Shown: one piece after another, positions 1 to 11,973 of the stretch
Layout: each line of letters starts with the position of its first letter
Position numbering within the stretch: the first letter of the stretch is position 1
From: Lagopus muta
Taxonomy: Eukaryota; Chordata; Aves; Galliformes; Phasianidae
Assembly (NCBI RefSeq): GCF_023343835.1
Contig: NC_064434.1
Location: forward strand, 7,669,505-7,733,504
DNA: 64,000 nt
Direction: 5' to 3'
Notes under the pieces: generated by a model
What the model was told of the DNA's origin: nothing
Database searches by the model: none
Seen by the model: the letters and a program-made list of their open reading frames with translations, nothing else
Position numbers and translations under genes: made by a program

Positions 1-223
1 CACTGTGTAGACATAGCCCATGTCTGGCTAATGAAGGAAGTGATGAATCTTTGATATTTGATTCTCCTGTAGATACTGGTGATTTGCCGTTAATTCTGTT
101 CAATCAAACAAGTTGCTGTCACTGGTACTTGGGAAATAGCAACGCAACCCAGCACTTTTGGTTAAATCTAGCATTCAGCTACTGATATTTTGGGTTATTT
201 GTTTTCATAATTTTCCTTTCTGG
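1..223. other. Unique AT-rich DNA, nothing recognised
   Basis: No open frame, repeat signature or RNA motif is recognised. It runs into the poly-T tract that follows. Confidence 0.5.
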
Positions 224-249
224 TTTTTTTTTTTTTTTTTTTTTTTTTT
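224..249. repeat. Poly-T run (26 T)
   Basis: An uninterrupted run of 26 T. No gene-like or retroposed body is visible on either side, so it is treated as simple sequence rather than the reverse-strand tail of a retrocopy. Confidence 0.9.
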
Positions 250-444
250 AATTCAGCTTTTCTGTGAGAAATTACTTTAATAACAGTAGTATTTCAGCAT
301 CAATAAGTATAGCAAAAGGAAAAATCGCAGAAGAAGAAGAAAAAAAAACATCTTTCCAACATGGATTCCAAATTTGAATTGCTTGGTTTTAATTAATAAA
401 TACATTAATTCATTTTTTTAGTTATTTATTTTATAAGTTAACAT

Positions 445-508
445 AGGTTGGACTAGATGATCTTGCAGGTAATTTCCAACCTTGTGATTCTATGATTCTA
501 TGATTCTA
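445..508 (+). mobile_element. CR1 LINE, 3' terminal fragment
   Basis: About 64 bases of the CR1 3' end. It has the block reading GGTTGGACTAGATGATCT, the TTCCAACC block, and then ATTCTATG octamers running to the end. CR1 copies are usually truncated at the 5' end on insertion and end in these octamers instead of a poly(A) tail. Only the non-coding 3' end is present. Confidence 0.9.
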
Positions 509-3500
509 GATTCTGCCAATTCTACAGTGGTTACATGACTTTGATTCAGATACTTCAACAGGCTGTTTTGTTTGTGTCCCATTCACTCTTCTACCTATTT
601 ATTTCTTCTGTTTCTCTGACCCATGGGATTATTTTTCCTGAATTGGTTCTTGAATTTCTAAGTCATGAAAGCATGAACTTTTTTGAGATCCTCAACTCTA
701 AACAATAAACGGATCAATTTAGGACCACATAATCTTGGAAGAAAATTGATGCATGGATTCTGTAGGGCTTGATAGTAAAGTATAATTTTTCAAATCAGTG
801 CTTATTTTGACTAATAGGCACTAATTTATCAAAGTTGTTTTCTTTTCCCCAAGCTCTGCCTCTCTTATCACAGTGCTCTCTTGAAAGCAGACCCTCACAT
901 CATTCAGAACCTGGCTGATAGATAAAGGAAAATTAAGTAAAATAACTTCCTTTGTCCTCCTCTTTGTCCTGTTGCTTTCTTCATGTCTACATCCTCTGTG
1001 TCTTATATTGTCTATGATTTTGCCTTGACTGAGTTCTGGAAGGAGTGTCACTCTTTTGTTAATTATAATAGTATTTATAATAATAGTTATAATTTATAGC
1101 AGTAGGGACACTCCCAGATTCTCCCAGTAGATCTTCACTAGTCAAATTATGAACAGCACTTAGTTCTGCTGGCCAAAACAGAAAGAACTGGTCAAAGTAT
1201 TGTCTTTTCTGAAAAACCATTAGGATGCTTCTCTCTGCCTCTGCATTTTACTGTGGCTGAGCTACAGCAAATCTTAAGAACACATTCCTCTTCCAAGCCA
1301 TGTTTGTTTTATTTAATGTTAACCTTGGTTCTTGACTATACAGGTTCCAGCCCGAAACTGTGCAGTCTCCCTTTATATTGTAGGACACAAATTAAGCTAT
1401 TCTGCCCAAAGCATGGGAAGAGAGAAGCTGGTAAGAAAGTAGGGAATATTTATCTTTGGAAAATATTATCAAAAGTTTGATGTATTTCACTTCTATTCTT
1501 TCCATCCTGTTCTTTTCACAAACCATACTGTAATCTCCTATACCCTCTGCAGTTACATTTTGGCACAAAAGTCCTTTCTTATGCATTCAATATTACCCTT
1601 TAATTTTTAGATGACTAGAAGATTTTGCTTTTCTTCAGTCAGAACACTGAAACCATAATTCTTCTAAATCCATTAACTAATCCCTTGAAACATGTTCTCA
1701 CAATCAGAAGCAGAGTGTAGGCAGTATGCAGAATAAACACAGTAAAAATCCTTCTTTCCCTCCACTGGAGGGATTTGTTTTCTGCAAATGATGAGTTACC
1801 AAATATCATATGATTATTTGCTAAATAATGAAGGGAAAATTAAGGTTTGTCTTAAGCTCTGGTGAGTCCAAGAGACCAGTGCTTGACTATTAAATAATGC
1901 AGTATAGATGCAATAATTATGTCACTTTGTCAATTGGTTCCTCAGTGATGGCACTATTGCTGAGGTTGTCTCTGAATACATATTTGTACAACTTCTTCCT
2001 TTAGAACAGAAGCAGAAGCTTGTAGTACCTTAAAGTGGAGTTGTGTGGGCCCAGCAGAAGACAGGCAAGGTCCACTGAAAAAGCGAGTTGGAGTTTGTGA
2101 CTGACTGGGTGAAGTTTGCATGCTCTCATCTCACAAGAAAGGTGAAGATGAGGGTCTGAGAGCTCAGAAAGGGGATGTTTGTGTCTTGCTATAGACTGTG
2201 ACTAAGTGGCATGATTTACTTTCAGGAGTGAGGGAAAATGCTAATGTGAGCCCTCTGAGGGAAAGGAGTTCTTACATCATTGTAGTATCTGCCACTAAAA
2301 AGAAAATTTTACTGCTTTCCCCTGTCTCTGTCACTGGGGCTGGATGTAAGAATGCTGTGGCAGTTGTAATCCCCAGGGACCCAGCCCGCTTACAGACACA
2401 TTGGAAAACTATTAGTGTGTAGTATGAGCTTTCCTCCTCTGACTGAAGACTCTACAGGGATAAGAACTTGAGTCCTGTGGGGAATAATCATGTCTCATTT
2501 CCCTTTTCTTGCTACTTTAGCTGGGAGGCATTGAGATTTCTGCCCTTCTCTTTAAACATGAGACTTCCACCCACAGTTGCTGTATTTCTCCCCATAGGCA
2601 GACATTTACGCAGTATTTCTTAAGGCATTCCCTAGTCACTCTTTAATGCTATGGCTCTGGAATGGTTTGTCCTTGCACACCACTGCCATGGAAAAGAGAA
2701 CTGAGGTCAGAGGACAACCGAGAAACTTGCATGCTGAAAGTTAACCTTTCCAGATGAGGAAATACCTCCAAATACGTTTGGTGTTGGATTTCCTTTTTCT
2801 GCTTATCACTTATTCTGCCACTGGAGGTCAATGCCATGCACTGATTTGGATAGCTTATTTCCTAATGGAGTTTGTGTTCACCTATACAGAATCACCTCTT
2901 CTTTGCTCCAAGTGCACCTACAGTGTGATTGGCACCATGTTGTAAATAATTAGTGAAAGTAATGATATAAATCCCAGTGGTAATCTCATCCTATTTAGGA
3001 TACAACTACAGTCTGAACTTCAATAACACCTTTGACATAATCAAACATTCCAGAGCCCTTTACAAAGCCATAAAGTACTCACCTGTAAAGTAATGACTAC
3101 AGGGAATTACAGCAGGCAATGAATCCATTGATCGGTGCTTGTATAAAGGAAGCAAAGGGAAGCAAAGCAGAGGCCATTCTACAACTTTCTTTTTCCTTGG
3201 AAATTTCCAGTGTCTACTCAAGGACACCTTACTCAATGCCAGTCTGTCAGTAGGTGGAAAGTGATAGGATCCTAGGTGTGATACAAATATATGGTTTTAT
3301 AGCCTGCAGGCAAAACTGCTCTTTATCCACTGATGCAAATAAGCAGGTAAGTCACTTCCTGAAATTTGCATGTGCCATTTCCAAGAGCAGGTTTTTTTGT
3401 TGCTTTTAAACAGAAAATAGCAGTGATTGCTTTGGACATATCAGATGCTATGCTGCACGCAAAGTCAGTGCTGCATGAACTCCTGGATAATTTCCCATCT

Positions 3501-3823
3501 TAAGCTGCCCTCACTATGACTCAGGCTGTCATTGCATTATCAGGTTAGTAGGAGTTTTCTCCATTATCAGTTTCATTTGACATGGGCCCCAGTTCTGTAA
3601 GCCTTACATTAAGGAGTCCATCATTTCATAAGCACTCTCACTGAAATAGCAGGGACTATTTTACTAGTAAGTGACTCTTCAGTGTAAGGAAGTGTTGCTA
3701 AATCAATAACTCTGTTATTCATGGAATGGTAATGAAAAATATGGTTTAAATTATTTTTATAATTAGAAAGAACCCTTGTGATTAGAAAACATTTAGTGAT
3801 ACATGAAAAATCTCTGTGATTCC
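509..3823. other. Unique AT-rich DNA, no gene seen
   Basis: About 3.3 kb with only short open frames (at most 76 codons), none with a recognisable domain or codon pattern. Apart from a weak ancient-repeat resemblance listed separately near 3015-3110, I see no feature. Confidence 0.5.
3015..3110. mobile_element. Possible ancient amniote repeat relic
   Basis: The stretch with ATAACACCTTTGACATAATC, then CCAGAGCCCTTTACAAA, then CTCACCTGTAAAGTAATG resembles, in the same order, a widespread old amniote repeat of L2/MIR-like character. It is heavily diverged, orientation and family are not fixed, and it could be chance. Confidence 0.25.
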
Positions 3824-3840
3824 TTTTTTTATTTTTTATT

Positions 3841-3880
<40 letters not shown>
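3824..3880. repeat. (ATTT)n / (TTTA)n microsatellite
   Basis: A T-rich lead-in followed by about ten perfect TTTA units. It is simple sequence with no visible partner element. Confidence 0.95.
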
Positions 3881-3881
<1 letters not shown>

Positions 3882-4836
3882 CTGAGGGAGGAGAGTGAGT
3901 TCAGGTCTTCTATTTGTAAGTGTAAGTGCACTTTTCTTAGTACTACCTGGAGCTTTTCGTAGTTTTGTAATGTTCTGGGATAACATTTTTTTATGGTCCT
4001 ATTATGGTCCTATTCTGGATTCCCAGAGTATTTCTACACTTGTTATTGTGGTGCCAGCTCAACACCAGTGGGACTGCCTTATAAGTGCTGTTGAGTACAC
4101 ATCCAAAAAATTCTGCCTTTTGGAAAACAAATATTTTGGCAAGATGGGAGACAGCTACAACAACAAATGTTTTGCCTGAACCTCAAGGGTATGACTTGTA
4201 CCTTAGTTTTGAGTCATTTCATGATTTTAATTACTCGTCTTGGGTATTGGACATGGTGATGGACTGAAAGCAATAAGGACTTCTCAAGGAGAAATATAGC
4301 AAAGTTAGGTCCCAGAGGTTTAATTTTGAAATCCAGCAGAATTGTTGTCTATGCCCTTTGGATATGATTAGTAAAAGAGTGTTGTTGCAGAACTTAGCAT
4401 GTATCTGCTGATTGGATAGGGTATCTTTGGAATCACACAAAAATGGAATAACTTAAACTCTCATATTTTTAAAAATATCTTTTGTTGAAATAATTTTTTT
4501 CTGGTCTGATCCATGGAATACTGAAGACCACAGAAATTTCTACTGGATTCTGTGGCTGTACAACAGATCCATATTGGTTTGTAGAGGATAAGACAAACCT
4601 TTCAGGAGCTCCCTCCTGAATGGTGTACAGTGTCTCAGAGAAGAGAAAACATCTTCTACAAGACAGAGTGTCTACAGTATCCTTATCACTGGGATGACCT
4701 CGGTACTGGTGCTATATTATGTTTGAATGGTAAAACTGATCTTTGTAAAAAGCAAACAAACCAAATGAAACTGTTTATAAATATCTAAAGTGTGAGGGTT
4801 GAGTCAAAGGAGGTGGGCTTTTTTTGCTAGAAAATA
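3881..4836. other. Unique DNA, no gene seen
   Basis: Short open frames of up to 94 codons overlap on both strands without any recognised domain. There is a small direct duplication of TATGGTCCTAT near 3990-4017. Confidence 0.45.
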
Positions 4837-5094
4837 GCAATAGAACAAGGGGCAATGGGCAAAAACTGGAACACAGCAAGTTCCATACTTATATAAGGAA
4901 GAACTTCTTCACTGTCAGAGTGATGGAGCACTGGAACAAACTGCTCAGAGAGGTTGTGGAATCTCTTTCTACAGGGATATTCACGACATGTTTGGATGCC
5001 TACCTGTGCAACCTGCTGTAGGGAACCTGCATTAGCAGGGGTTTGGACTAGAGGATCTCCAGAGGTCATATCTAATCCATTCTGTGATTCTGTA
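4837..5094 (+). mobile_element. CR1 LINE, 3' end (older copy)
   Basis: The order of blocks matches CR1: AGAACAAGGGGCAATGG, then a block reading AAGGAAGAACTTCTTCACTGT, then the GAGCACTGGAACAAACTGC block, the GGTTGTGGAATCTC block, and the terminal GTTTGGACTAGAGGATCTCC with ATTCTGTG octamers. Only the C-terminal tail of ORF2 and the 3' UTR are present. Its divergence suggests an older subfamily than the 11-13 kb copies. Short open frames across it are remnants, not genes. Confidence 0.9.
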
Positions 5095-8000
5095 TGTGAT
5101 GTGAAAATAGAATTCTTCACACTCATCCAATCAAGTGCTCTTTGTTTTTCTGTTCCATTTCTAGACTCTATACCAGTTTATTTCATCCTCAGTGTCACAC
5201 AGTACAATCATTGTCATGAAGACATATTGCAGTTCCACAAAAGTTCATGGATTTTTTGTTTGCTTTTTCCTAGTTATGAATTAGACCCAGCACTATCAAA
5301 TTTCCTGATTCAACAGCTTTGTCTTTTCTTTGAATACAGATAACTTTTATTTTCACTGGAGTCTAGAATCAACTAAAGGGACCAAAATGTAACTGTATGA
5401 ATACTAACTGATAAGCATAATGAGTCCTTGTCTCCTGAAATGATCCCAATGAGAGTTTTAAGTTCTGGTTTCTGAAATGTACTAATTTTCTTAGGAAACT
5501 GCTTGGTTACGTATTGATGCTTCCTTTGTGTTCTGTAAGGAACACTGATGGTCCTGAGCTAGCATGCATTTGTTATCCTCCATGAGGAGATCTAGTGGAT
5601 TACAATAGTGCCAAAGAATTATTATTGTTATATTTAATATTTTAAAAAAGGAGCTCACCAGCTCTTTATACTTTAGCGAAAGTATTTAAAAATGCTTTAA
5701 CCAAAGGAAATAAGATTGACATAAATATTTTTTAAAAAAGGTTGTTATTGAAACAAGAAAATAGATTGCCTTTGGTACTTGGGAAAACAGGTTTAAATTG
5801 CTATGTAGTGTAACAGTTACAATTTTGCAAGATGAAAAATGATTGTTTCACTATTGCCTTGTCTACTTTTGTTTTTTCCACCTATTTTCTATGTTTAGAA
5901 AGTAATCTCTCTGGGGCAGGGAATTACATTTTTTATTAAATATGTGGCAGTCATCCAGCACAGAAATGCACTGATTCCTGGTTAGGCTATGCATTAGTGT
6001 CATACAAGTGATAAATATAGGCCTACATCATAACAATCAGTAATATCATAAATATATGATTTGTTATAAAACCAATTTTTTACTTTGGATTTAAGGTGGA
6101 GGACAATCTACTGCAGAAATATGATATGGAGAACAAGTGAATTAGAGAAAAGTGACACACCACTAGGAAAACTGTTATACTGGAACAATAAACACAAGAA
6201 AAGGGCATGTGTGTATGAAAAAAAAACTCAGCATCCAGGGTTCTTAGGGGAGTTAGCCAGTTAGCCAGTTAGGGGAAACTGGTGAATTCAGTTGGACATG
6301 GATTACAAATCTGATGATATTAGTAGTACTTGGTAGATTTGATGAATTTTAAATAATTTAGACGACATTCTTGGAGTGTTAGCCATAGCTAACCTATGCC
6401 TCCTGAAAAAACAGGTTTTTGAACAAAAATGTAGAGTAATAGTTTCCTGAATAATTCCCTACAGATGTCAGCACAACGATGTAACGGCATATGGTGTAAA
6501 AGGGACTAACATGACTCTGAAATAATGGTTCATAGTGGGGACAGGGTTTTTGTTGGGCACATGAACTGACAATATTAATATTGGAGTATTACATGTGGCT
6601 GATATCTTTGCTTTTTAACTGACTGTTGAAAAACTAGAACAACATTGAAAAGACCCATAAAAAAGAGGTGAGGATATGATAAAATGCCCTTAAGAAAGCA
6701 GCCTGGATTGTACTGTGTAAATTCAGCAATGTAAAGAACATGTCTCTTATTACATGTTTAATGATTCTTAATAAAAGAAAAATTGTTATCTGTTCTTAAC
6801 TAAAATTTCTGCCAAGACTGAGTTCTCTTAGTGTCTGATTCACTAGATATCTTCATGCATTTCTGAGACATACATTTTATCCAAGAAAAAGGTATTAATA
6901 GCATAAGAATAAGTAGGTAATTTTTAGGTAAATCATGGTGTTTGATCAAAAGATGTTTTTTGGTCTTGAAAGCTGTGATTCAGATTCCACTAACATATGC
7001 TAGTTTTGATTCCATGAACTGCAGACACAAAGTTCTGTATTCCACTGTACATCACCTTGGTAAACTAGCTCTTCTCATCCATACTTTTAATCTCTAATAA
7101 TATGAACCGATCACCATTCTTGATAATTTCCAGGCTAAAGATTTTTTTTCTCCAGTGGACACATAGTAAAATGCTCAGGAGGAACAGAATGCAATTATGC
7201 AGGTTTTCATTCCCCATACATGCTAATTAGAACAGATAAACCTTTTGCTACAGCATTTACAGTATTTGTGGGAATAATGTATCGGGGAGATAAGAAGGGA
7301 CAATATTTCACTATCATTTAAACATGAAATATTTTCCATAATGCACCTATGGGGAATGGTTCAGTTATCAGATGCTGAGGCAGTAATGTATTTATAAAGC
7401 ATTATTATAAAAACACATACAGCAATGGCAGACTGCAATTTGCAGTAAGTCACTCAATTGGTGTTATAACTCTTCGTAGAAAGCTATGAGTACATTCAGG
7501 GTCTGAGTTGTGACACTACCTGGAGCTGCACAACCAGCACCTGCTAGGTCATTACAAAACTTGTCTGGAAATTTTATGCTTGGAATAAGAGGAAGGAGTG
7601 AGAATGAAGTGTGAGAAATTATGACCCCCTTTCACAGTTTTGTCGTCTGTGATAAATCTCTTACTACAGTTAGAGGATCTCCTTTATTGGAAGGATTAAA
7701 AAAGAAAAAGGGGAAAGAAGAAAAACCTGAGAGCTGATGAAGCTTTATAAAACTGTATTTTCTTCTCTCTTCAAATCTACTTAACTTCCTGGGATGGTTG
7801 TAGTATCTTTTAATTTACTCTGACTCTGTAGAGGCTGTATTTTAACCTGACAGTTTAACTCTTTCTTAAAATGAGAAATGTTTCTTTTGGATGTTCAGCT
7901 CTAAATCAGTGAGGGTAATTCAGCATGTGTTTGAAAAACAAGAGGAAAGTTGGTTTGAAGCATTCATATCTATGAAAATAGTAAATGAATGTATGGTCTT

Positions 8001-8309
8001 GTGACTTATAAATCCCAAACTGGAAGCATCACGTTCAACTATTAATTTCTCTTTCAAAGCATAGCTCCTCCTCTTTGAAATCCAGGATGTCAGTAAAATG
8101 AATTAGAAAAATATAATGAAAAACGATGTGTGAAAGCTGAAATGTGAATTAGAAATATATTGAAAAAAAATGATAGTAGATGAAAATGTGAGATTCTCCT
8201 TGTATAGTCTTGAATTTAATTGATAACTCATGGTAATGCATGAATAAATAGCCTATATTGAACTTCACTATCTGCCAGAAAAGAAGGTAGTTGGTATTTT
8301 GTTGTGGGG
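5095..8309. other. Unique AT-rich DNA with one old repeat tail
   Basis: Beyond the repeat tail at 5893-6018 I recognise no element. There is a small tandem TTAGCCAG duplication near 6252-6275. The stretch 7160-7290 reads like ordinary non-coding DNA with homeodomain-type TAATTA cores, but no function is claimed. Confidence 0.45.
5893..6018 (+). mobile_element. Ancient amniote L2/MIR-like repeat tail
   Basis: The segment runs AGTAATCTCTCTGGGGCAGG, then a T-rich spacer, then CATCCAGCACAG, CTGATTCCTGG, GGCTATGCATTAG and ATACAAGTGATAAATA. This is the same block order as the GGGGCAGGGACTGT ... CAGCACCTAGCACA ... ACAAATAATAAATA tail of an old interspersed repeat found across amniotes. The exact family is not fixed by eye. 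Confidence 0.5.
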
Positions 8310-8630
8310 TTCCCTTCCCTTCCCTTCCCTTCCCTTCCCTTCCCTTCCCTTCCCTTCCCTTCCCTTCCCTTCCCTTCCCTTCCCTTCCCTTCCCTTCCCT
8401 TCCCTTCCCTTCCCTTCCCTTCCCTTCCCTTCCCTTCCCTTCCCTTCCCTTCCCTTCCCTTCCCTTCCCTTCCCTTCCCTTCCCTTCCCTTCCCTTCCCT
8501 TCCCTTCCCCTTCCCCTTCCCCTTCCCCTTCCCCTTCCCCTTCCCCTTCCCCTTCCCCTTCCCCTTCCCCTTTCCCCTTTCCCCTTTCCCCTTTCCCCTT
8601 TCCCCTTTCCCCTTTCCCCTTTCCCCTTCC
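8310..8630. repeat. Stepped pyrimidine microsatellite TTCCC/TTCCCC/TTTCCCC
   Basis: Three perfect tandem arrays lie end to end with no break: 39 units of TTCCC (8310-8504), 11 units of TTCCCC (8505-8570) and 8 units of TTTCCCC (8571-8626), ending in TTCC. The plus strand is pure pyrimidine over 321 bases and the minus strand pure purine with G3 and G4 runs. Such tracts can form triplex DNA, and the purine strand could form G-quadruplexes. The long open frames in all three plus frames and one minus frame are artefacts of the repeat having no stop codons. Confidence 0.98.
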
Positions 8631-8633
8631 AGT

Positions 8634-8664
8634 GTTTTTGTTTTGTTTTGTTTTGTTTTTTTTA
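8634..8664. repeat. (GTTTT)n simple repeat
   Basis: Four to five GTTTT units ending in a T run lie between the pyrimidine tract and the 3' end of the reverse CR1. Read on the CR1 sense strand, it is a CAAAA-type repeat placed where the CR1 octamers would be expected. Confidence 0.9.
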
Positions 8665-8666
8665 TG

Positions 8667-9226
8667 GCTTATGTTGGAGGACACTTTAAAGATCATCCCA
8701 TTCCAACCCTCCTGGCATGGGCACAGCTGCCAACCACCAGATCAGGCTGCCCAGGATCCCATCCAACCTGGCCTTGAATGTCTCCAGGAATGGGACACTC
8801 TTAGTAACCTGTTCCAGCACCTCACTACCCTCTGGGTAAAAATTTTCTTCCTAACATCTAATCTAAACGTCCCCTCTTTTAAAGGCTGTCACTGTCAGAT
8901 TATGTAAAAGTTGATCCACTCCTGCTTATAAGCTCCCTTCAAGTACTGGAAAGCAATGAAATCTCTCTGGAGCCTTCTCTTTTCTTAGCTAAACAAGCCC
9001 AGTTCCCTCAACCTTTCTTCATAGGAGAGGCGCTTCAGCCCTTTGACCACCCTCATGACCCCTCCTCTGCTCCAACAGTCCTACATCCCTTCTGTACTGG
9101 GGACCGCAGGACTGGACACAGTACTCCAGATGGGGCCTCACAAAGGCAGGGAATCACTTTCCTTGGTGCCACCCCTATGTTGATGCAGTCCAGGATACTG
9201 TTGGCCTTCCAGGCTGCAAGAACACC
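8667..9226 (-). mobile_element. CR1 LINE, 3' half, reverse
   Basis: Read on the minus strand this is a CR1 3' end of about 560 bases, covering the C-terminal part of ORF2 and the 3' UTR. Plus-strand landmarks in order are AAGATCATCCCATTCCAACC, ACCAGATCAGGCTGCCCAGG, CATCCAACCTGGCCTTGAAT, CTTCCTAACATCTAATCTAAA, TGGACACAGTACTCCAGATG and TTGATGCAGTCCAGGATACT. The terminal octamers are missing and replaced by the GTTTT repeat, so the extreme 3' end was lost or replaced. No intact reading frame remains. Confidence 0.95.
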
Positions 9227-11339
9227 TAATAGTCTAGCCTTGAAACCCACATCTCTCCAAATTCAGAGATAAAGATGTGGTGCAGAATCATATCAAATAC
9301 CTGCAGATGTGATTTACTTTCATAATAATAGCATATGACAATGATTTGAACATCCAGTTTTGCTCTCCAGATCAAGCAGAGCCTTTCAACTCTGTCCACA
9401 TGTTTGCAAATCCAACTCTAATATGCTTGCAAGCATGCAAGCACTGCTCTGGGCAGCTACACACACCACATGTTATTTTCATTTCTTTGAAATGAAAAAA
9501 AAAAACCACAGAATAATTGCTATAATTCTGTGGGCATGAGTACCATTTGGATCCCACAACCAGGTGTGGAGGAAGTTGGTCTTGCCAACTTTTAGTCCCT
9601 TGAACCATTTTCTTCAGTGCTGTAAACATGGTTTTACATTTCCACTATATCTTCATGTTCTTAAACAAAATAAATCTGGATTTCTGTTTCCTTTCCCCTT
9701 CCACAACCCTGCAATACCCACTATCATAAATTAAATGTTTGAGTATGGTAGCAATGTCAAGAAATTTAATTATTCCTTTCAAACTGTCTTTCTAACTAAG
9801 GATGATGGAAAAAAATATGTACCCTAAAATAACTTTTGGAGTCAATATGGGGAGGAAGTAGCAGTGGTTAAAGTTTTGGAGGGGTGCTAGATGATGACAA
9901 GTTATCAGGACTGTATGACATGCTGAAGGAATTTAAAGAAGGTGCTGTCAAAATAAATGTAATCCTTCATTAAGTTAATCAGCCACACCTGAGGAATTTG
10001 ATGGTAGAAAGTATAATTGCCTTACAAAAAAAAAAAAAAAACTGCTAGAAATTGTAGATTTCAGATTTGCTTCAGTACGAAAAAAAATTCAAATTATAAA
10101 TGGAGATTTATTTCCTTTACAGAACACCTTAGTTAAAATGGTAAAGCTGAAAATATATGGCTGCCATACAAGAAAACCACACATCTCCAACTTCCAAGTA
10201 TTTTAATTGGTTACAAGAAAGCAGTTCTTATAACTAATTTGGACTTTCAGCAAGCCCTTTCTGAAACCTCTTGAAGGAGCCTTTCAAGGAAATTAAGTAC
10301 CCCTAATACATGAGAAGTGAGTTGCACTTACATATCAGTAACTGGTAAAGAGACATAAAACCAGCAATGAATCTTCTTATCCTGGATGAGATAACTTACC
10401 TTATGGAAGTGCTTCACAGTAACCTCTCTCATGGAAGCCTTGGTGAGCAGTTTTGACTAGATATTTTACTTTTAGGCAACAAAAATATTTGAAAAAGGTA
10501 AAGGCATAATCCTTACCTTTCAGTATAGGAGTACCTGATGAAAAACACAATGTTCTGCATAATTTGATGCATCAGTTATTAATGAGCTAGAGAAAGGATG
10601 CACTGTGCAAGATGATAACACTTGAAAGTGATTCAATTATTTCACTGGAGAGGAATGAAGGATTATGAAGTATTCAATGTTCAGAAATGTTTCTTTCAGT
10701 AGTACAAAGGCAAATTAAATTGCAACTCCAATAGAAAAAGAGAATGATCTGATGTAATTATGGGTTAAAAATAAACTCTAACTCCCTAAACAAATAAGCC
10801 CTCCTGTAATTTCTATATTCTATTCACAGCTGGTACTGCAACAATCTTTCCTGTTACCGTGGTTTCTCTGAGTACCACTAAACTCACATCATATCCAAAA
10901 CTATACTACTGCTTTCTCCCTCCACTTCCCTCTAACATACTTTTTGCCTCCTTTCTCTTCCTACTCAAAAGAGTGTTGCTGCTCCCCTGGTCACTGGAAC
11001 TGAGTTGCTGCAGTGAGGTGTGGGACAAATCCACAATGCAGTGACCATGTTGGACAAGCATCACTGTTCACTGGTGAAGACAAATAATGTAGAAAGATAA
11101 GAGAACATTGAAGTAATTGACTAAAACTACTGCAGTTAGAAAAGAAGGGGAGCTCTAGGAAACTTTTTCTACCCTGTAGGCAGCACCCAGAGACCTGCTG
11201 AGTGCAGGAGTAGCCAAAGGAAAACACTGCATGGTAGGACTGGGATATAACAATTCTGAAGATAATGTTATAACATTTTGTAAATCTTGTTTGTCCCAAT
11301 CTTATCCTATCTTCTCAACTTTTTCCATGGTCTGATAGT
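9227..11339. other. Unique AT-rich DNA, no gene seen
   Basis: About 2.1 kb with scattered short open frames up to 102 codons and no recognised domain. There is a 16-base A run at 10026-10041. No other feature was recognised. Confidence 0.5.
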
Positions 11340-11605
11340 AATAGGACAAATGGGAATGTTTTCATACAAAAAAAGAGGGGAGATTTAGATCAGGAAAAGG
11401 GGAAATTTTTCACTGAGAGGGTGCTGAGGCACTGGCACAGGCTGCCCAGAGATGCTGTGGATGCCCCATCAATGGGGGTATTCAAGGGCATTGGATGGGG
11501 CCCTGGGCAGCCTGAGCTGGTGGGTGGCAACCCTGCCCATGGCTGGGGGTTGGGACTGGCTGATCTTCAAGGTCGCTTCCAACCCAAACCATTCTATGAT
11601 TGTAT
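11340..11605 (+). mobile_element. CR1 LINE, 3' end
   Basis: It opens with a degenerate version of the ATAGGACAAATGGGAATG block, followed by AAGAGGGGAGATTTAGATCA, GAGGCACTGGCACAGGCTGC, GATGGGGCCCTGGGCAGCC, TGGGGGTTGGGACTGG and CCAACCCAAACCATTCTATG. This is the typical order of a younger chicken-type CR1 3' end. It is truncated at the 5' end and non-coding. Confidence 0.95.
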
Positions 11606-11973
11606 AAACTTGCATACTTTCTTTTCCCATGCATATTAGTGAAAATAAAAAGAAAACAAAAATAATAAACAACAAAACTAGCAGAAATAAAAGAAGACCA
11701 GAGACAAATTGATTAGAATGTGGGATAGGCTCTTATATGTGAAAGAATTACAAATTCAGAGACTGTTCTGAAGGAAAAAAGGAGTGCATAAAACAATGAA
11801 TGGTTTAAGGAGAAAAAGTTCATCTTATTTTCCTTGTTGCCTATAAGAACAAGAATAAGTTAAGACTGTAGCTTCTAAAGCCTCCCTAGTTTCTGTGATG
11901 TCTTTCTGGAGTATTCTATCTTGGTTTATTTTAGTAGCAGTATGCTTGTACTGTGAAACTTCACACTGTAAGT
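11606..11973. other. Spacer between two CR1 copies, nothing recognised
   Basis: An A-rich stretch followed by unique sequence between two same-strand CR1 copies. No target-site duplication was evident by eye. Confidence 0.4.

Noticed and set aside
487..508. ATTCTATG octamer clusters as CRISPR-like or regulatory repeats
   Set aside because: They are the standard 3' end of CR1 elements, and this is a vertebrate genome.
8268..8907. Four long open frames (132-202 codons) over the pyrimidine tract
   Set aside because: The repeat contains no stop codon in any frame. The products are low-complexity Pro/Leu/Phe/Ser or Gly/Glu/Lys/Arg arrays, and their ends are unrelated unique or CR1 sequence.
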